Assembly: GCA_012656075.1 (NCBI GenBank)
Contig: JAAKBF010000247.1
Coordinates: 682,001-746,000 of the forward strand
Origin: Phytophthora hibernalis
Taxonomy: Eukaryota > Oomycota > Peronosporomycetes > Peronosporales > Peronosporaceae
Length of the DNA stretch: 64,000 nucleotides
Reading direction: 5' to 3'
The translations under genes and the position numbers were made by a program. Positions 1 through 12,019 of this stretch are shown one piece after another (the first letter of the stretch is position 1; each line of letters begins with the position of its first letter). Below the pieces are notes generated by a model. That model had not been told where the DNA came from and made no database searches. It saw only the letters and a list, made by a program, of their open reading frames with translations.

Positions 1-849
1 TAATTACTACAGTGGGTCAAGGGTGATACGGCCAGCTCGAGCGCAAGCGTCCAGCGCCGTCCCGTGCGCGGAGGCTTCCGTTATTGCCAGGAAGAAATAG
101 TTTTCCGCTCGATTGGGGCTTGAGCGAGACACCAAGCCGCGGTGGTCGAACCTTGGCGTGATCGGTTTTCGCCTTGAACAGGTACAGAGAATACACCTCA
201 TGACAGGTCTGCAAACGATTTCTCGATCGATGCTTGGACATGTTGGTTGAGTATTGTCCGGTGTAGCTCTAGACACGCGGAGGAACTTCCTCCAAAGAAG
301 ATGAAGGCGCGTCTTCTGCTGTAGACGAGTCCAACCTCTACGAGCATCCACACGAGAAGATTGAAATGGTAGGCTGTCCTCGCCCGTTGCCAGGCTCTCT
401 CCAAACTGGAGTCCAACCCACTTCAAACGACGAGAATAAAATTACCTGGTCTCCATGGCGTGGTGCCGTACTTAGTATGTAGTTGAAGTAGTCAGCCAAT
501 CCGATTTGGTCAAAAAGACTTCACGCTCGTCGTGGAACAGTACCATCCAACGGTCCGTGGAATCAACGACCAGCTATGGCTGCCTTATTTGCAAGAAATC
601 ATCGTTTGTAGTAAACGGACTTGAATGCCGGTAGATAGCGGATATTGCTCAATCCTGCATGTATTACGTTTCCTTATCGGCATCGCAACGCTAATCAACG
701 AGAATATCCTAGAGCGGAAGCGTACAAAAGCAGAAATCAATTGTCCAAGTATTAAAACGTTGATTCATTATTTTACCATCACAACGGCTGCATGGTTTCA
801 CTTAATCAATACATACATCTTGTCTTGTTCGACGTGTGTTTGTGCAGCA
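1..849. other. No recognisable gene
   Basis: Several overlapping open frames of 60 to 140 codons cover the first 430 bases on the minus strand, but none matches a family I know and they break into one another. The rest is AT-richer and looks intergenic. A decayed repeat fragment at 1-430 is possible. Confidence 0.4.
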
Positions 850-2377
850 TTAAGAGCGCTTCGTACGCGCTCCTGGTGCAAGATCAGCTCCCGATGAGCT
901 GTTGTCGTCTCCTGAGCTGGAGAAAGCCAAGCCCAGCAGCGGTGGCGGGTCGGATTGAGCTCTTCGCTTCTTTCGCCTTGCTCCGCTGGATCGTCGAGAA
1001 GAACTGACAATTGATCCCCATCGGCCGTGAGTGCGCTCGGACGGGTCCATCTCAAGTTCCGGTTCAAGCTCACAGTCTTGGTCGGCGAAGCGCAGACTCA
1101 CTCCAGTGTAGCGAACGTCCCCGACCCCACTTCCCGGTGGATTTCCACTGCCGCGGTTGTCATTTTCTCGTCCGTCGATGCACTCCCGGCAACGCGCGCA
1201 TACCGACAGTGGCGCGATGTAGCGATTGTAGATGGCGACTCGCTCGTGCGTACAGCACGGCGGCTCGGTGCAAACCCTGTACGCGCACAAGTCGCAGCGC
1301 CGCCAGCTTTTGCGCAACGTCGGAAGGAACGGACGCGTACAGGCGATGCAGTGCCAATTGTGGTGCTTGCCTCCAGAACCCTCTTCATCCGCGCCGACAA
1401 CACCCAATGCTCGAAACGGATTCAACAGCGTTTGCCACAGTCGTCCAGTGTGTTGCTGTCGGTGGTGTCTACGCCGTCGACGAAGCACCTTTTCCAGTCG
1501 GCAGATGCCCTTGCCAATAGACAGCAGTCGACCTTGAGCTACTCGCGAGTCACAACCACCCGGTGCATCGCCTGGGAAGGCCGCTTGGAAGGTGATTTGC
1601 AGTGTCTCCGGGTCATTCGGAGACGACTCGGCCACGAGCCAGCCGGTGATCGGGTGTAGAGGAATGACCCGTTCGGGCGGCGCCTTGCCCGCCGCCACGT
1701 CGGCCGCGTCCAGCGTGCAAAATGCCACATTGAAGCCTTCGCGCGTAGGTGTCAGGAGCTCAACGTAGCAGCATTGCTCGTTCTTAGTACTCGACTGACG
1801 CTGCGTCGAATTCCGTGAGTCGGTTGTGATCACGGAATCCGACGTTGTTGTGGACGACCGATGCTTGAACGGGTTGAACCGCCCCGTGTGTGCGAAGCTG
1901 GCGGTGCGCACCATGAGTTGTTGGCCGATACTCCCACTTGCTCTCGGAGGAGAGGAGGACAACGACCCTCGCTCCGTGTTGGGTACTGCATGCAACAAGG
2001 AGCTGTAGATGAACTGCGAACCGTGCAACGCGCGCAGTAGTGCGTTGCTCTCACTCTCGGTCGGAGCTCGTAATAGCGACATCAGTTCTGACGCGCGCGC
2101 GCATCTCACCGCCGACCACCACTTGGCACTGCCGCGTCGTAGGTGTACGTAGTACGCGGTACTGCATCTCCATACCCCGCGTGACTCCGCCGCGTACGCG
2201 CTTCCAACCGCGCTTGGGTGACAACCCACGGAGGTCGACAGGTCCATTGGGCACCTCCACGCGCTGCACGCTGCGGAAGAGCTCGCGGTCGCTGAGTCGC
2301 ACTTTGCGCTGCCCTGAGGTCGACGACGACACCGACGTCCTTAAGGCCGGCGCCGGACTGTCCGAGCTCTGATGCAT
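850..2377 (-). CDS. START-like / FYVE-type zinc finger protein, paralog 1 (frameshifted)
   Basis: Likely phosphoinositide or lipid-binding protein of the oomycete START-FYVE family, inferred from domains. The N-terminal part (ATG at 2377) carries the DRELFRSVQRV motif shared with the neighbour at 3349-4635. The C-terminal frame from about 2100 to 850 carries a START-like core and then four Cys pairs (CIAC, CDLC, CTEPPCC, CARC) spaced as in a FYVE finger. The basic R-HHC-R signature of true FYVE domains is missing. The two parts are in different frames that meet in a run of alternating C and G near 2094-2103; one more CG unit would join them. Tail of about 90 residues is Ser/Arg rich. A genuine pseudogene or a sequence error are both possible. 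Confidence 0.75.
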
Positions 2378-3348
2378 GGCAGACAGCAAATCGGAGAGTG
2401 CCGGTCGACAGGATCAACGTCAGCGAGAGCGGGAGGTGGGACGGATAAAGACCCGAGCAATGGACAGCTTCAAGTCTCCGATACAGGACAGTAGCTACTG
2501 AAGCATTTGTTCTAGCTTTCGCTAAGCCTTCGGAATCGAAGACGAACCCAGCGTCGTGATCCATTTCTAAAGATACCCTCTACTTCTATGGAGGTGATGG
2601 TCAGCGCCCTACGTTGGGCTTTCGATCTCCATGATCTTTTCAAGGCGCTTCGACGTGTATCATACGCTGTATGTGGGTCTGACCTGCGTTGAGCCCCACG
2701 ACTCTACGAGGCACTCGCGTCGAGTATGCCTGGCCGCCAGCTGGCGAGTGCGATGGTAAACAACGAGGTCGGTCCCTCTCGTCAGGCTGCAGGCTGACAA
2801 GCGGTGAAAAGTTCGACTCGGGAAGACGAGGGTGAATTATGGTGCTGATGCGAGGTTTGGCCACGAACGCGAGTCTAGCGCTATCATTTTGGGCCGCGTA
2901 AATTGCATGGCGGAATGGAGAAATGCAAAGCGTTCGGGCACCTGCATCAAGGTCTTTGAGCAAGGTTCGCGGGAAGATCGCAGAAACCAAGTGCCACATG
3001 TGAATCAACGTCAGGCAGCGAAAACGGGCCAAGCGGTCGTCAGCTTTGCTTAGGACTTGCAACTTGCAAACGAAGCAAATTGCTCGCCGGGCTACATGGA
3101 TAGCCGTCCCAGACAGTAGACGCTCTGTTCGTGGTGTTCGCAGTGCAAGCTTAGTTATACATGTGTAGCCATCTACTACATGTAGCAGCTACCTTTGTCG
3201 AGTTGGCTACATCGAAGTACGTGTACAAGGCAACTTCAAGTTGAAGCGCATTCAATTGATCTTTGGTTAGTCGAAACGCTAAGAAAGTGGACTACAATCG
3301 TCCATATCGTGCAGCCCATTTCTTCCGTTCGAAATGGCTGAGTATTGT
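2378..3348. other. Intergenic, between FYVE paralogs 1 and 2
   Basis: No convincing gene. A 140-codon minus-strand frame at 2640-3062 has no recognisable domain. The sequence at 3130-3230 is rich in short ACATGTA/TACATGT motifs. It should hold the promoter of paralog 1 and the 3' end of paralog 2. Confidence 0.5.
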
Positions 3349-4635
3349 TTAAATGGGCACCTGCGTGGGGTTCACGGCTCGCAGTTGGCTGTCGAACTCG
3401 TCCCGGGCGAGGCTCTCGCGGCATCGCGCGCACACGAGCAGCGGCGCCACGTGCCGGTTGTAGATGGCCACGTGCTGTTTCGAGCAGCACGCGCCGCACA
3501 CGTTGTACGAGCACAGCTCGCAGCGGCTGCAGTTCCGCGTCATGAACATGTGGAATAGCGCGCGCGTGCACACGATGCAGCGCGAGTTGTGCGGTCCGCT
3601 GGCCGTGTGTACTCTGCTGCTGAGTCCGCTAGCTGTAAGTGCACTGCTGCTAAGTCCGCGAGTCGGCTGAGCCCTGTTGTCCACCAGCTTTCCGAGCTTG
3701 CACACACCCTTGGCCAGTTTCCAGAGTCGCGCATTCATCACCTTGGGAGAGCAGGATCCGTCGCTCTCCGATCGGTGGAAGCGAGCTCGAAACACCACGT
3801 GCACCCCACTACTGGCCGGTTCGGCAGAAAACCACGCGCTGCACGGGTGCAATTGGTGCAGCGCTCGACGCAACGGAGCCGTCACTTTGCCCGCAATCAC
3901 CTCACGAGCAGCAAGCGAGCAGGACGAGATACTAAACCCGCCGCTCGAAGTGGGCGAGAAGAGCTCCGCGTAGCACAACTGGTCGTTCTTCTTGTCAAAC
4001 ATGGACGTGTGCACGAACGCGCACGTCTTGACCAGTAGCTGCTTGCTCAGGTCACCTGGTTGTCCTTCGAGAGCAGTCTCGGTACTACCGCGACGACGGA
4101 AAACGGCTTTGTGCACCAGGGACCCGTAAATGAAGTCCGAGCCGTAGAGCGTGTGCATCAACGAGTTGTAGTTGCTCTCACTCGGAGAGCGCAATGGCTG
4201 TGCTAGCTGACCGATAGAGCACGTCACGTTCCCCACCGCCAAGACTTCACTGTCTAGCAGCAGGGGTAAAGTGTGCGTTGTGTGCGCCGAGAGCGGTGCA
4301 CCCGTGGACCTGATCATCGGAGACTGACGGGTGTAGAGCTCGAAGCCCTTCTTCTGACGCCGCCAACGCCACCCTTGACTCACCAAGTTCGCAGAAGTAT
4401 GATCACTGCTGTTGCGTGGCAAGTCCTGCCAACGCTGCACGCGTCGAGCTCGTCGAAAGAGCTCTCGGTCATCCACGCGAACCGCGCGATGCAGTGCCGA
4501 CCGAATCGGTGTCGCGCCCGCGGACGGAGGCGTCAATGCAGTGTAGCTCGGACGCTGCCGGAGACCGTTTCGATGTTTGCTGCGTGCTACTGAAGGTCGA
4601 GCCGCTAGGTGTCGAGCATTCAGCTGAGCTCGCAT
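3349..4635 (-). CDS. START-like / FYVE-type zinc finger protein, paralog 2
   Basis: Intact 428-residue frame starting with ATG at 4635. Residues about 50-65 carry the DRELFRRARRV motif shared with paralog 1. The middle (about 110-320) is a START-like helix-grip region, with hallmark stretches FVHTSMF and QLCYAELFSP also found in both paralogs. The last 75 residues hold a FYVE-like Cys cluster (CIVC, CELC, CGACC, CARC) with a conserved HVAIYNRHVAPL segment that replaces the phosphoinositide-contacting basic patch. It probably acts at endomembranes, but the degenerate finger makes PI3P binding uncertain. Same strand as both neighbours, each separated by about 0.9 kb. Confidence 0.85.
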   Translation of the reverse strand: MRAQLNARHLAARPSVARSKHRNGLRQRPSYTALTPPSAGATPIRSALHRAVRVDDRELFRRARRVQRWQDLPRNSSDHTSANLVSQGWRWRRQKKGFELYTRQSPMIRSTGAPLSAHTTHTLPLLLDSEVLAVGNVTCSIGQLAQPLRSPSESNYNSLMHTLYGSDFIYGSLVHKAVFRRRGSTETALEGQPGDLSKQLLVKTCAFVHTSMFDKKNDQLCYAELFSPTSSGGFSISSCSLAAREVIAGKVTAPLRRALHQLHPCSAWFSAEPASSGVHVVFRARFHRSESDGSCSPKVMNARLWKLAKGVCKLGKLVDNRAQPTRGLSSSALTASGLSSRVHTASGPHNSRCIVCTRALFHMFMTRNCSRCELCSYNVCGACCSKQHVAIYNRHVAPLLVCARCRESLARDEFDSQLRAVNPTQVPI

Positions 4636-5558
4636 ACCAGCAGCAACAACAACCTGCCTTTCAAGAGGCGAATCGGAGACTGTCAGACTCGCTCCGACTT
4701 CGAATCGAAGCGGGACTCGTTACATGCAGCTTAGGCACAGCACCACGCTGGGCACTCGGCGTCTTCAATCGCAGACGTGGTAAAGGCTCGCCCTATGTAG
4801 GAGACGAGCCGAGCGGTTGCTGACAGCTCCTCGTCGTCTGCACTTGTCCGCCACGAAAGAATGGCCTGCTGTCAAGGAGCGATCACCTGAAGGCATGACA
4901 GAGAAAACCGTTCTTGCTGAGGCCGGAGCACTAGATTTATCAGCTCCATGAATCTTCCACGAAACGACTTGCTCTCCTTCACGACTTGCCGGAGTTTCTT
5001 GGACATCGGCATCACTGGATTCCACACGAGCTCATGCTGATTCAGCTGAACTCCCAGCCACGATGATTGCAGTCATCTTGAACACCTCGAGGCACATGAC
5101 CGCAGTGGGTATGCTGGATGAACTATCCCAGTCTGTAAAAACTGGTCATTGCCATGGTTGAGTGAGCTCAAACCAAGCGTGTACCGCTGTTCTCAAGCTC
5201 GCTTTCGATATGGGATCCGATGTGTCCTCCGCATCTGTATTTGCTGCGCTGTACTGGACACGTATGGAGCATTCTCTGAGCTAACTTTCTCAACTGCATG
5301 AATTACTTAACACTGTCAATTCAAGAACCCATGGAACCACAGAATTTATCTTTCAAGGTGATGTAGCTCGTCGTTAACGTTGTACCTATTGTACCTACAT
5401 GCATTTTGTAAGTTTGTACATGTCATGTAATATGCATGTGCTCACATCATCAACTTTAAAGTTCTGCATGTACAGCGTCGTCATTGCATGTGCCTAAGAT
5501 CAACAAGATGTTTCACGTTCTAACGCGTTGTTGTCAACAGGCAACCGCTGCAGTTTTC
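4636..5558. other. Intergenic, between FYVE paralogs 2 and 3
   Basis: No supported gene. It contains the promoter side of paralog 2. 5380-5500 is rich in TACATG/ACATGTA motifs, similar to 3130-3230. Confidence 0.5.
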
Positions 5559-7742
5559 CTATGACTGACTGGAGTTTGGATACCAGCACCAGTTTTCCTT
5601 CGCTGGTAATTCCGGGGTCTGCGATGTATTCCAGAGCATTTTTTCCAGTACGGTTGACGCTGCTTCAGCAAGTTTCATCAACCGCCAGTACTGCGACCTT
5701 GTCATTTGATGGGGTTTCTCGTCAAGACAGCACAACGCGCCCACCACAACCTTCTCTGCTTTCTCCGTTTTTACCACGGAGCTGACTGACACAGGAAACC
5801 AGCGTAGAACCGCAAGCTTCGCATGGTCACCGGCGCAATGTGATAAAATCGCATATCTGCTTCGGCGTGGCGCACTAGTAGCGGTTGATCGTCCATCACA
5901 AAGTGTTGACAGAACGTTTGTTCACGGGGTTCCCACTACCCATATCCCAATTCTCTGGCGCGTTGGTTGCCAACAGCGTCACGACTTCTTGCTCCACAAG
6001 AGTGAGCACACTGTGTGGACAGCCCATTTCAGCTGCAGCGAGCGCACAGATGACGTTTAACTCAGGGACATTGGTGATATCATGGAGGTGAAAGTGCTCG
6101 ATCGCAGCCAAACGAGAGCTCTCGTTCGCCGGAATAGGATACACAATTGGTTCCGCCTCCTTCGACTCTTCTTCACTCTGGACCAAGGCTGGGATCATAG
6201 GGTACGGGCGAGACGCTGCACTTGCAAATTTACAGGCGGTTAGATCCGTTGGATATTTTGACACGTCTAGCGCTTGCGAGGCAAGCCGCATCGAATGTGG
6301 AGACCCAGACGCTTTACGCAGGAGCTTGGCATTTTTGTCAACTTGCATTTGTGTATCGTCCTGGTCGGCGCTAATGAGCTGCTCAAGTACCATGAGCGCC
6401 GCGTGATGACGACCAGGTCCAGAATCGTCATCCACCACTTTCCCCAATAGCTCTGCAAGCACGAAGCTAGATGACAATTCACTGCTCGTGGATGATAAGG
6501 TCGATAACTCGGACGTACTAGTGGAAGAGGTCGGGGAGAGGAGAACAACAATGTGCTTGATCGTCTTCACTTCATCCGGTAGTACACACTGGGTCCAGGA
6601 AGCACAGTGAGCATGTGCTTGTAGTCGCAGTCGGTAACACTCTGACGGCAGCGTGTGCAGACAATGATGGACTCTAGCCGGCCGTTATGCGCCTCCATTT
6701 TCTCCGACGAAGAGCACGTCACGCACACGTAGTACCCGCACAAGTAGCATTGAGTACGTGGCAGCAGCATCATGAATAGACTCAGTTTTCGCGTGCAGCA
6801 CGTGCACCGGGCATTGCGAACGTCAAACGCAGCTCGATCTGCGAACACCTGCGTCCCAAAGCGACGGTGGCGGACAAGCGACGAAAGTTGAGCGACACCA
6901 CGAGCAAGTCTCAGCAAACGTGCTCGAACCGCTTTAAACGAAACAGTCGGGGAACCTCCGTCTTTGCCATCACTTTGAAGGTTTGGCTGGTAGAGTGCGT
7001 GGAAAACAACACGCAGACCATGACTGCCTGGCATCTTCTCCACCAGATACGCTGCCGTAATACCGCGCAGTTGTGCAACCCGATGAGCACCCTTGACAGC
7101 AAGTCGAGCAGGCAACGACCCAGCTTCCTCAGAGGACAGGGTCGCTTGGGTCAGTGTGAAGCTTTCATGCTGTGGTTTGCAGCGCAAGGTCTCAGCAAAG
7201 CACCACTGCTCGTTCTTTCCCAGTAGATCGGAGTGCACGAAGCTGGACGTCTTGACAGTTGATTGTTGATACGCTTGGTCGGCTTCATAGGCATGCTGGC
7301 GTTGCAAGTACGCCACGGAGCCCGCAATGAACGCGTCTCCGTAGAGACCTCTCAGAATCGAGGCGTGCAGAGCGTCTGTCGTAGATGCCAAGATGCTGGC
7401 CACCTCTTCAACGCTAGCGTCCAGACGTGCAAGGGCTAGCACTTCACTGTCGCGCTTCAACAGCGTGAAAGCTGGTGACTTCTCCACGCGCTTCCACGAC
7501 GTTTGACCGCCCCGAGGGTGTGGAAGTCGCGGGGACTCTGCAATGCCCACGAAGGTGGCGAAGTCCAGTCGATCGTGGAGAGATTCAGCTTCGGCCATCA
7601 AGCTTCGAAGAGCGATGGACAACGAAAGTGGAGGAGCAGGAGGCTCGCCAGCACTCCAGGAGATTGGCACCGACTCTGAAGTCGCTGAAGAGGACACGGA
7701 GCCTTCGCGTCGCTTGTCGAGGTGCAGTCGAACGCTGCGCAT
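5559..7742 (-). CDS. START-like / FYVE-type / GAF protein, paralog 3 (C-terminus frameshifted)
   Basis: ATG at 7742 opens a 391-codon frame with the START-like region and a FYVE-like Cys cluster (CTCC, CYLC, CVTC, CTRC), ending at a TGA at 6567. The reading continues in another frame from 6570 to 5896 with a Ser/Thr-rich linker and then the start of a GAF domain (RLAAIEHFHLHDI...CPHSVLTLVEQEVVTL). After two more frame changes near 5892 and 5795 it ends at 5559 with the GAF C-terminal half (VVVGALCCLDEKPHQMT). FYVE-GAF fusions are known in oomycetes. Three breaks in 1.1 kb suggest a decaying C-terminus. The ACTTTGTG and TTTCCTGTG contexts also fit run-length errors, so I cannot tell which. Confidence 0.75.
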
Positions 7743-8540
7743 GACGAGATTCCACTAGTCGAACCTTGCAATGTTGCGGACGAGGAATGTTGATGAATGA
7801 CTCACGCGCTTCGGCTGGGTAAGTGAATGAATCGTATCGAGGTGAGACTCATTATCATGAGTCATGGACGGTTGCGCTGAACTTCAACTTGATAACCCGA
7901 TATACTGTAATAATTAATATGTAGTGAGAAAGCGGCTGTTAAACGAATCCCACAAGCGACCTTTAAGATAAATAACCTGTAATATATTATTAAAGTAGGT
8001 GACGTTGAAGTGAGACCCTTAGTCTTCGATCTATCCGTTTCGGACCAGTGTGGCAAAATGCAGCTCCGAATTGGCACTGAGTGCCAGTAGTGACCTGCTC
8101 AACGGCCTGGAAGTAGGCAGCGTCTGTCCAAAGTCAAGTTTTCACTAAGCTAGAGTGGGGAGCCTGTCAGACGGTGCTTTGACGAGAGTTTTTAATGGGA
8201 AGCTTGTCAGGATGGTGCTTTGACTGAAGGACGACGCAGTTGCTGAGAGCACAAAGGCAAACCTATCCTGAATTGTGGGGCTTTGAGTGCTATAGCTAAC
8301 GCAGGAAGTCGACATCCAATAGATCTCAGTTGCATCGACTGCTCGAGGGATTAACAGGCCAACGGCAAAGTTGACTGGACGACGCCGAACGTGACCTGGG
8401 GACATGAATCCGGCACTGCCCGGCAGCAACATTAGCCGGGTCAGCGTAACGACATGCTGAAACCGCAGGAGCTCACGCTCTGTGCTTCAAATTCAGCCGT
8501 GGACCAGATTTCATGACAACTTCTTCGTTGAATAGTTTAC
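7743..8540. other. Intergenic up to the inverted-repeat boundary
   Basis: No supported gene. AT-rich around 7880-8000. It separates the FYVE cluster from the left arm of the inverted duplication. Confidence 0.5.
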
Positions 8541-8722
8541 ATTGCAGCTCTTCCGTCTGGAGCTGCATCTTGAATACTCTTTCCACGCTACACTTTACTT
8601 CACCCGATGAACACCGGCACGACACTCCAACCCACTCTCATAACAAACTACAACTTCTATAATATCAATAGTGTATGCCGTTCTGACCTGCAGGTCACGG
8701 ATCCCAAGACTACGGCAGCCCT

Positions 8723-9238
8723 TTACGGCGGGCAGTCGATGAAGATGATCGACGGGTGCGAGTGGCTCCCGGAGTCCGGCGTGAGCGGGATCATCTGCTG
8801 TGTTCGGGATCCACGGCGGTGTGAGTTTGATTGTCTCGGGGACGACGAAGCGTACATGGACGACGGAGACCCAGCCAGCGAGGAGTTGGCACTCCATTCT
8901 GCGTTGCTGTGCTTCTGCTGGTAGGAGAGACCGTGGATCGTGAAGCGGCGTCGAGTCTTGGTCTGGTACGAAATGCGTCTCTGCTCTTCTTCCTCAGCGG
9001 CCACTGCAGCTGCAGCGTCGAGCTCGTGCAGTGTCGACCCGCCCAGGCCCATAATGGCCCGCAGACCGGAGCCGTGCGAGTGCGATCGGTGGGATCGTTG
9101 GATCACGCGCTTGGTCCACTTGGTCTTGTGCTTGGTGGTGGTGGTCTCCGTTGCGGAGATGCGAGTGGCTTCATCTTCACTTGTGCTGATAGTTGTGATG
9201 CTGCTGCGTCGGTGGCTGCGGAACCACTTGAGAGGCAT
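8723..9238 (-). CDS. Hypothetical basic, Ser/His-rich 171-aa protein (left copy)
   Basis: Intact ATG-to-stop frame with no family I recognise. The N-terminal 60 residues are basic and rich in Thr/Lys/His (a KHKTKWTKRVIQRSHRSHSH stretch). Next comes an Ala/Glu patch (AAAAVAAEEEEQRR), then a Ser-rich tail ending in SIIFIDCPP. There is no signal peptide or membrane segment. The copy at 30561-31076 differs at one residue (Ile here, Met there), so the frame is maintained or the duplication is very recent. The right copy sits next to YIP1 in the conserved gene block, so this left copy is probably the derived one. Confidence 0.7.
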   Translation of the reverse strand: MPLKWFRSHRRSSITTISTSEDEATRISATETTTTKHKTKWTKRVIQRSHRSHSHGSGLRAIMGLGGSTLHELDAAAAVAAEEEEQRRISYQTKTRRRFTIHGLSYQQKHSNAEWSANSSLAGSPSSMYASSSPRQSNSHRRGSRTQQMIPLTPDSGSHSHPSIIFIDCPP

Positions 9239-10095
9239 GGCTGCTTTTGGTTGCTGTTTGGTTGTGGTGCGGCTTGCGATCTAGTCGACCGATTGGGGAA
9301 TAGAGCTGCCCAACCGATACGTTAGCTCTCGGACTTCTATGCACTTCCAATCGATCGCCAGTCTCCGCTACAGGACGCATCGCCGATGCTTATTCTTCGC
9401 AAGAGGCGTGAACCGTCCAGCGTAGCGCTCGGCGCCCACAAGGGCAGAGGCGGACTTTCGCTGACGCTTTGCTGGCGTGGGCTTTTGCATTCGCGGCTGT
9501 TTCGACTTTCTTTTCGATGCAATCACCAAGGCAAGCGTCCGAGTGAAACTTTGGCCCGTTTCGAGGCGAATTTCTCCCGAAACGATGCCCAGCTGAGCTC
9601 CTGCGTCGTAAAACGCTCTTCTTGGTCAAACGTTGCTCCAGCGAGTAGCCGACAGAGCAATTGACGATGGAATATACGAGTCTGTGTTGTGTCGACGTCA
9701 AAGCACTTACTGCTTCTCGGTGGCGAACGAAGCTAACTTTCGTGTATTATCGATTACAAGGAGGCCGCCACCTTCACCACCGCAGCGGAGATTTCGGTCT
9801 CAAGTCAAAGCCGTTTCTGGATTCTCGACCCGTAACAGAAGTCCAGCCGAGCGAGTTGGTCTACCTTTTCAGCTCTATTTTTTGGCAGGGCAGCAACAGG
9901 ATCAAGTGCGTTGTTCGCGCAGGAACTACTCCATCGATATTCGATGGCGACGATCTTCCTGTGTGGACTCATACGTGTAGCGAAGATGTGTGTGCCACTG
10001 GGTGGAAAGCCCCATGGTGGCGTTTTTGCGCCGAATATTGCTGGCTATGCCCGGCAACGTGACTCCAAAAGGGCTACAGAGCCGCAGTGCTATTG
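9239..10095. other. Duplicated sequence of unknown content
   Basis: Lies in the left arm between the 171-aa gene and the MITE. Frames of 90 to 160 codons exist on both strands, but arm-to-arm run-length differences (C run near 9577, T run near 9884) change them, and none has a recognisable domain. A gene divergent from the 171-aa gene is possible. Confidence 0.35.
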
Positions 10096-10097
10096 TA

Positions 10098-10777
10098 CCG
10101 GCAGATTGGGATCAGTCACAATAAACTTGAAAAGGTTGTATGTTGACCAATTCTGGCCCAATTTTAGTAAATCAAAAGCCACTGTGTTGCTGTTACCGAG
10201 GCGCATGTGATCATGGCTGTTTAGGTTTGATCGGGGCTCTCCTTCACGCTCTAGGCAAGATAAAGCACGAGTCTCAATCTCCATATTTTTTGTACCACTC
10301 TAGCCTTTTGTACCATAACTTCACAGGAGAGCTCATAAGAAAGCACGAAAGACGCCATCGTGCTCCTGGATGCCTACACTACAAAACAAACATTATTTTA
10401 TTTGCCAGAGTATCGTACGTCGAGCGCTACATTCCGTTTTTCAGAGCTAATTTAGCCGTTTTTGACGGCTTTTGACCGCCTCTGTCACTGACCGCCTGTT
10501 TGTTGCGAAAATAGACTTGATTTCAGTATGCATCCTTGAGAATTGGCAGTCGCTAGTATCCAACCCTACCCTAGCGACAAGACGATGAAATCGACTTTTG
10601 GCGAATTAAAGTTTTTGAATGACTAAGGCACCGCTATCATTGGCTATATTGCACCACGCTTTTGGACAATTAAAGATCTCTCAGCGAATTTTCACGCAAA
10701 GAAAACCGCATCGAAAAATACGGTCAGGAAAAAAAGTTATGACCCTACGTATTTGGTGACCGATCCCAATCTGCCGG
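10098..10777. mobile_element. MITE with 22-bp TIRs and TA target duplication (left copy)
   Basis: The ends are inverted copies of CCGGCAGATTGGGATC[A/G]GTCAC, flanked by TA at 10096-10097 and 10778-10779. No coding sequence. The TIR/TSD pattern fits a Tc1/mariner-type non-autonomous element of 680 bp. It is present in both arms, so it inserted before the duplication. Confidence 0.85.
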
Positions 10778-10978
10778 TATAATATACAAAAATGTAATAG
10801 GCCAGCAGTGCTGGCAGCATTGTGCTGTTTCGCTGCGGCCCGCGCGCACAGCAGTGCTGAGAGCACTGTGTTGTTTCGGTGCTGAGCCACGCACTCACTG
10901 AACGTACACTCGCCGCAGTTTAACATCGCAGGGAGATCAACGTGATGGCCAACGTCGAGAAGGATATTGGTGTCCCAG

Positions 10979-11431
10979 TGTCACAACTTTAGCTGAGCTC
11001 ACTGCTCGAGCTCGGCTAAAGAATGCGATTTGGTAGCACTTGCAGAGGAGTGTAGGTCGTTGAAGTAGTAGATACGGTCGTGGAGCCTCTCGCTCAGTTC
11101 GTCGAGGTCGTGGAGAGCCACACGAGGCTGCTTGGCCAAAGCAGCAGAGGAAACACTTAAATGTGTCCTTTCTGGTTGATTCCGGAATGAGAGGCGCTGG
11201 CTGGTACGCCTTGCCGGCGCTTCAACACCACCAGCTCTCATTCCTTACTGACTCTCATACTAAATCTGCATCAAACTAAAACCTACACTTGGCATTGAAC
11301 AGATTCCTATCTTTCCTGCCGCGGAACTTGCCTCCAGGCACCTGCGATGGGTGCGACCCAATGATGTCGCTGCTTATTATCCCCACGGATGCGCTGGCTA
11401 CTTGTCCTTGGACTCACGTGAATCCGTGACA
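10979..11431 (-). repeat. 3' LTR of the chromovirus
   Basis: 453-bp repeat matching 19164-19616 with 11 substitutions and no indels that I could find. Begins and ends with the TGTCAC/GTGACA inverted hexamer. Confidence 0.95.
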
Positions 11432-11442
11432 TGCCCTCCCTC
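11432..11442 (-). promoter_or_regulatory. Polypurine tract
   Basis: On the minus strand GAGGGAGGGCA directly precedes the 3' LTR, the expected position of the plus-strand priming site. Confidence 0.7.
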
Positions 11443-12019
11443 AAGAGGTGTCCTTGCTACTTTGCATGATTTCTTGATTGCTTTGTCTGCTTCGGTTGTC
11501 GTTGCTCTTGTTGCTCGTGGTATCTGTGGACTAGGTCGAGGACGTACTGCAAATTATCCAAAGGTTCCCAAGTGAGGCGTGATTGCCCCAGCCACTTGAC
11601 TTTGTATTCAGGTGGTTTACCTTTACGGCGACGATTGCCAACAATATCCTCAACCAGCTCACCTTCACTTCCGTCGGGCAATCGAACCTTAAAATTTCCT
11701 GGTCGGGCCGATTACTCCGTATGTACGGCTTAAGCAAGGAGGTATGGAACACTGGGTGAAATTTGACACGGGTTGGGAGCTCCAAACGGTAGTAGTCATG
11801 GCCGATCTGCTCTGAAATAGTGTACGGTCCAATCCATTTCGGACCCAGTTTCCTTTTCGTGGTGCCAGCATGAAATGTAGCCAAGTTGGTTGTCGACAAT
11901 AACACACGATCTCCAATCTCAAACTGCTGAATAGGTCGATTTTTGTCGTAGCAATTACTCATTCGGTCTTGTGATGACTGCAAAGCTCGCCTTGATTTTG
12001 CTAAGAGGTCCTTTTGTCG

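Noticed and set aside
2640..3062. 140-codon minus-strand gene between FYVE paralogs
   Set aside because: No domain, ordinary composition for chance open sequence in GC-rich DNA, no homolog I recognise.
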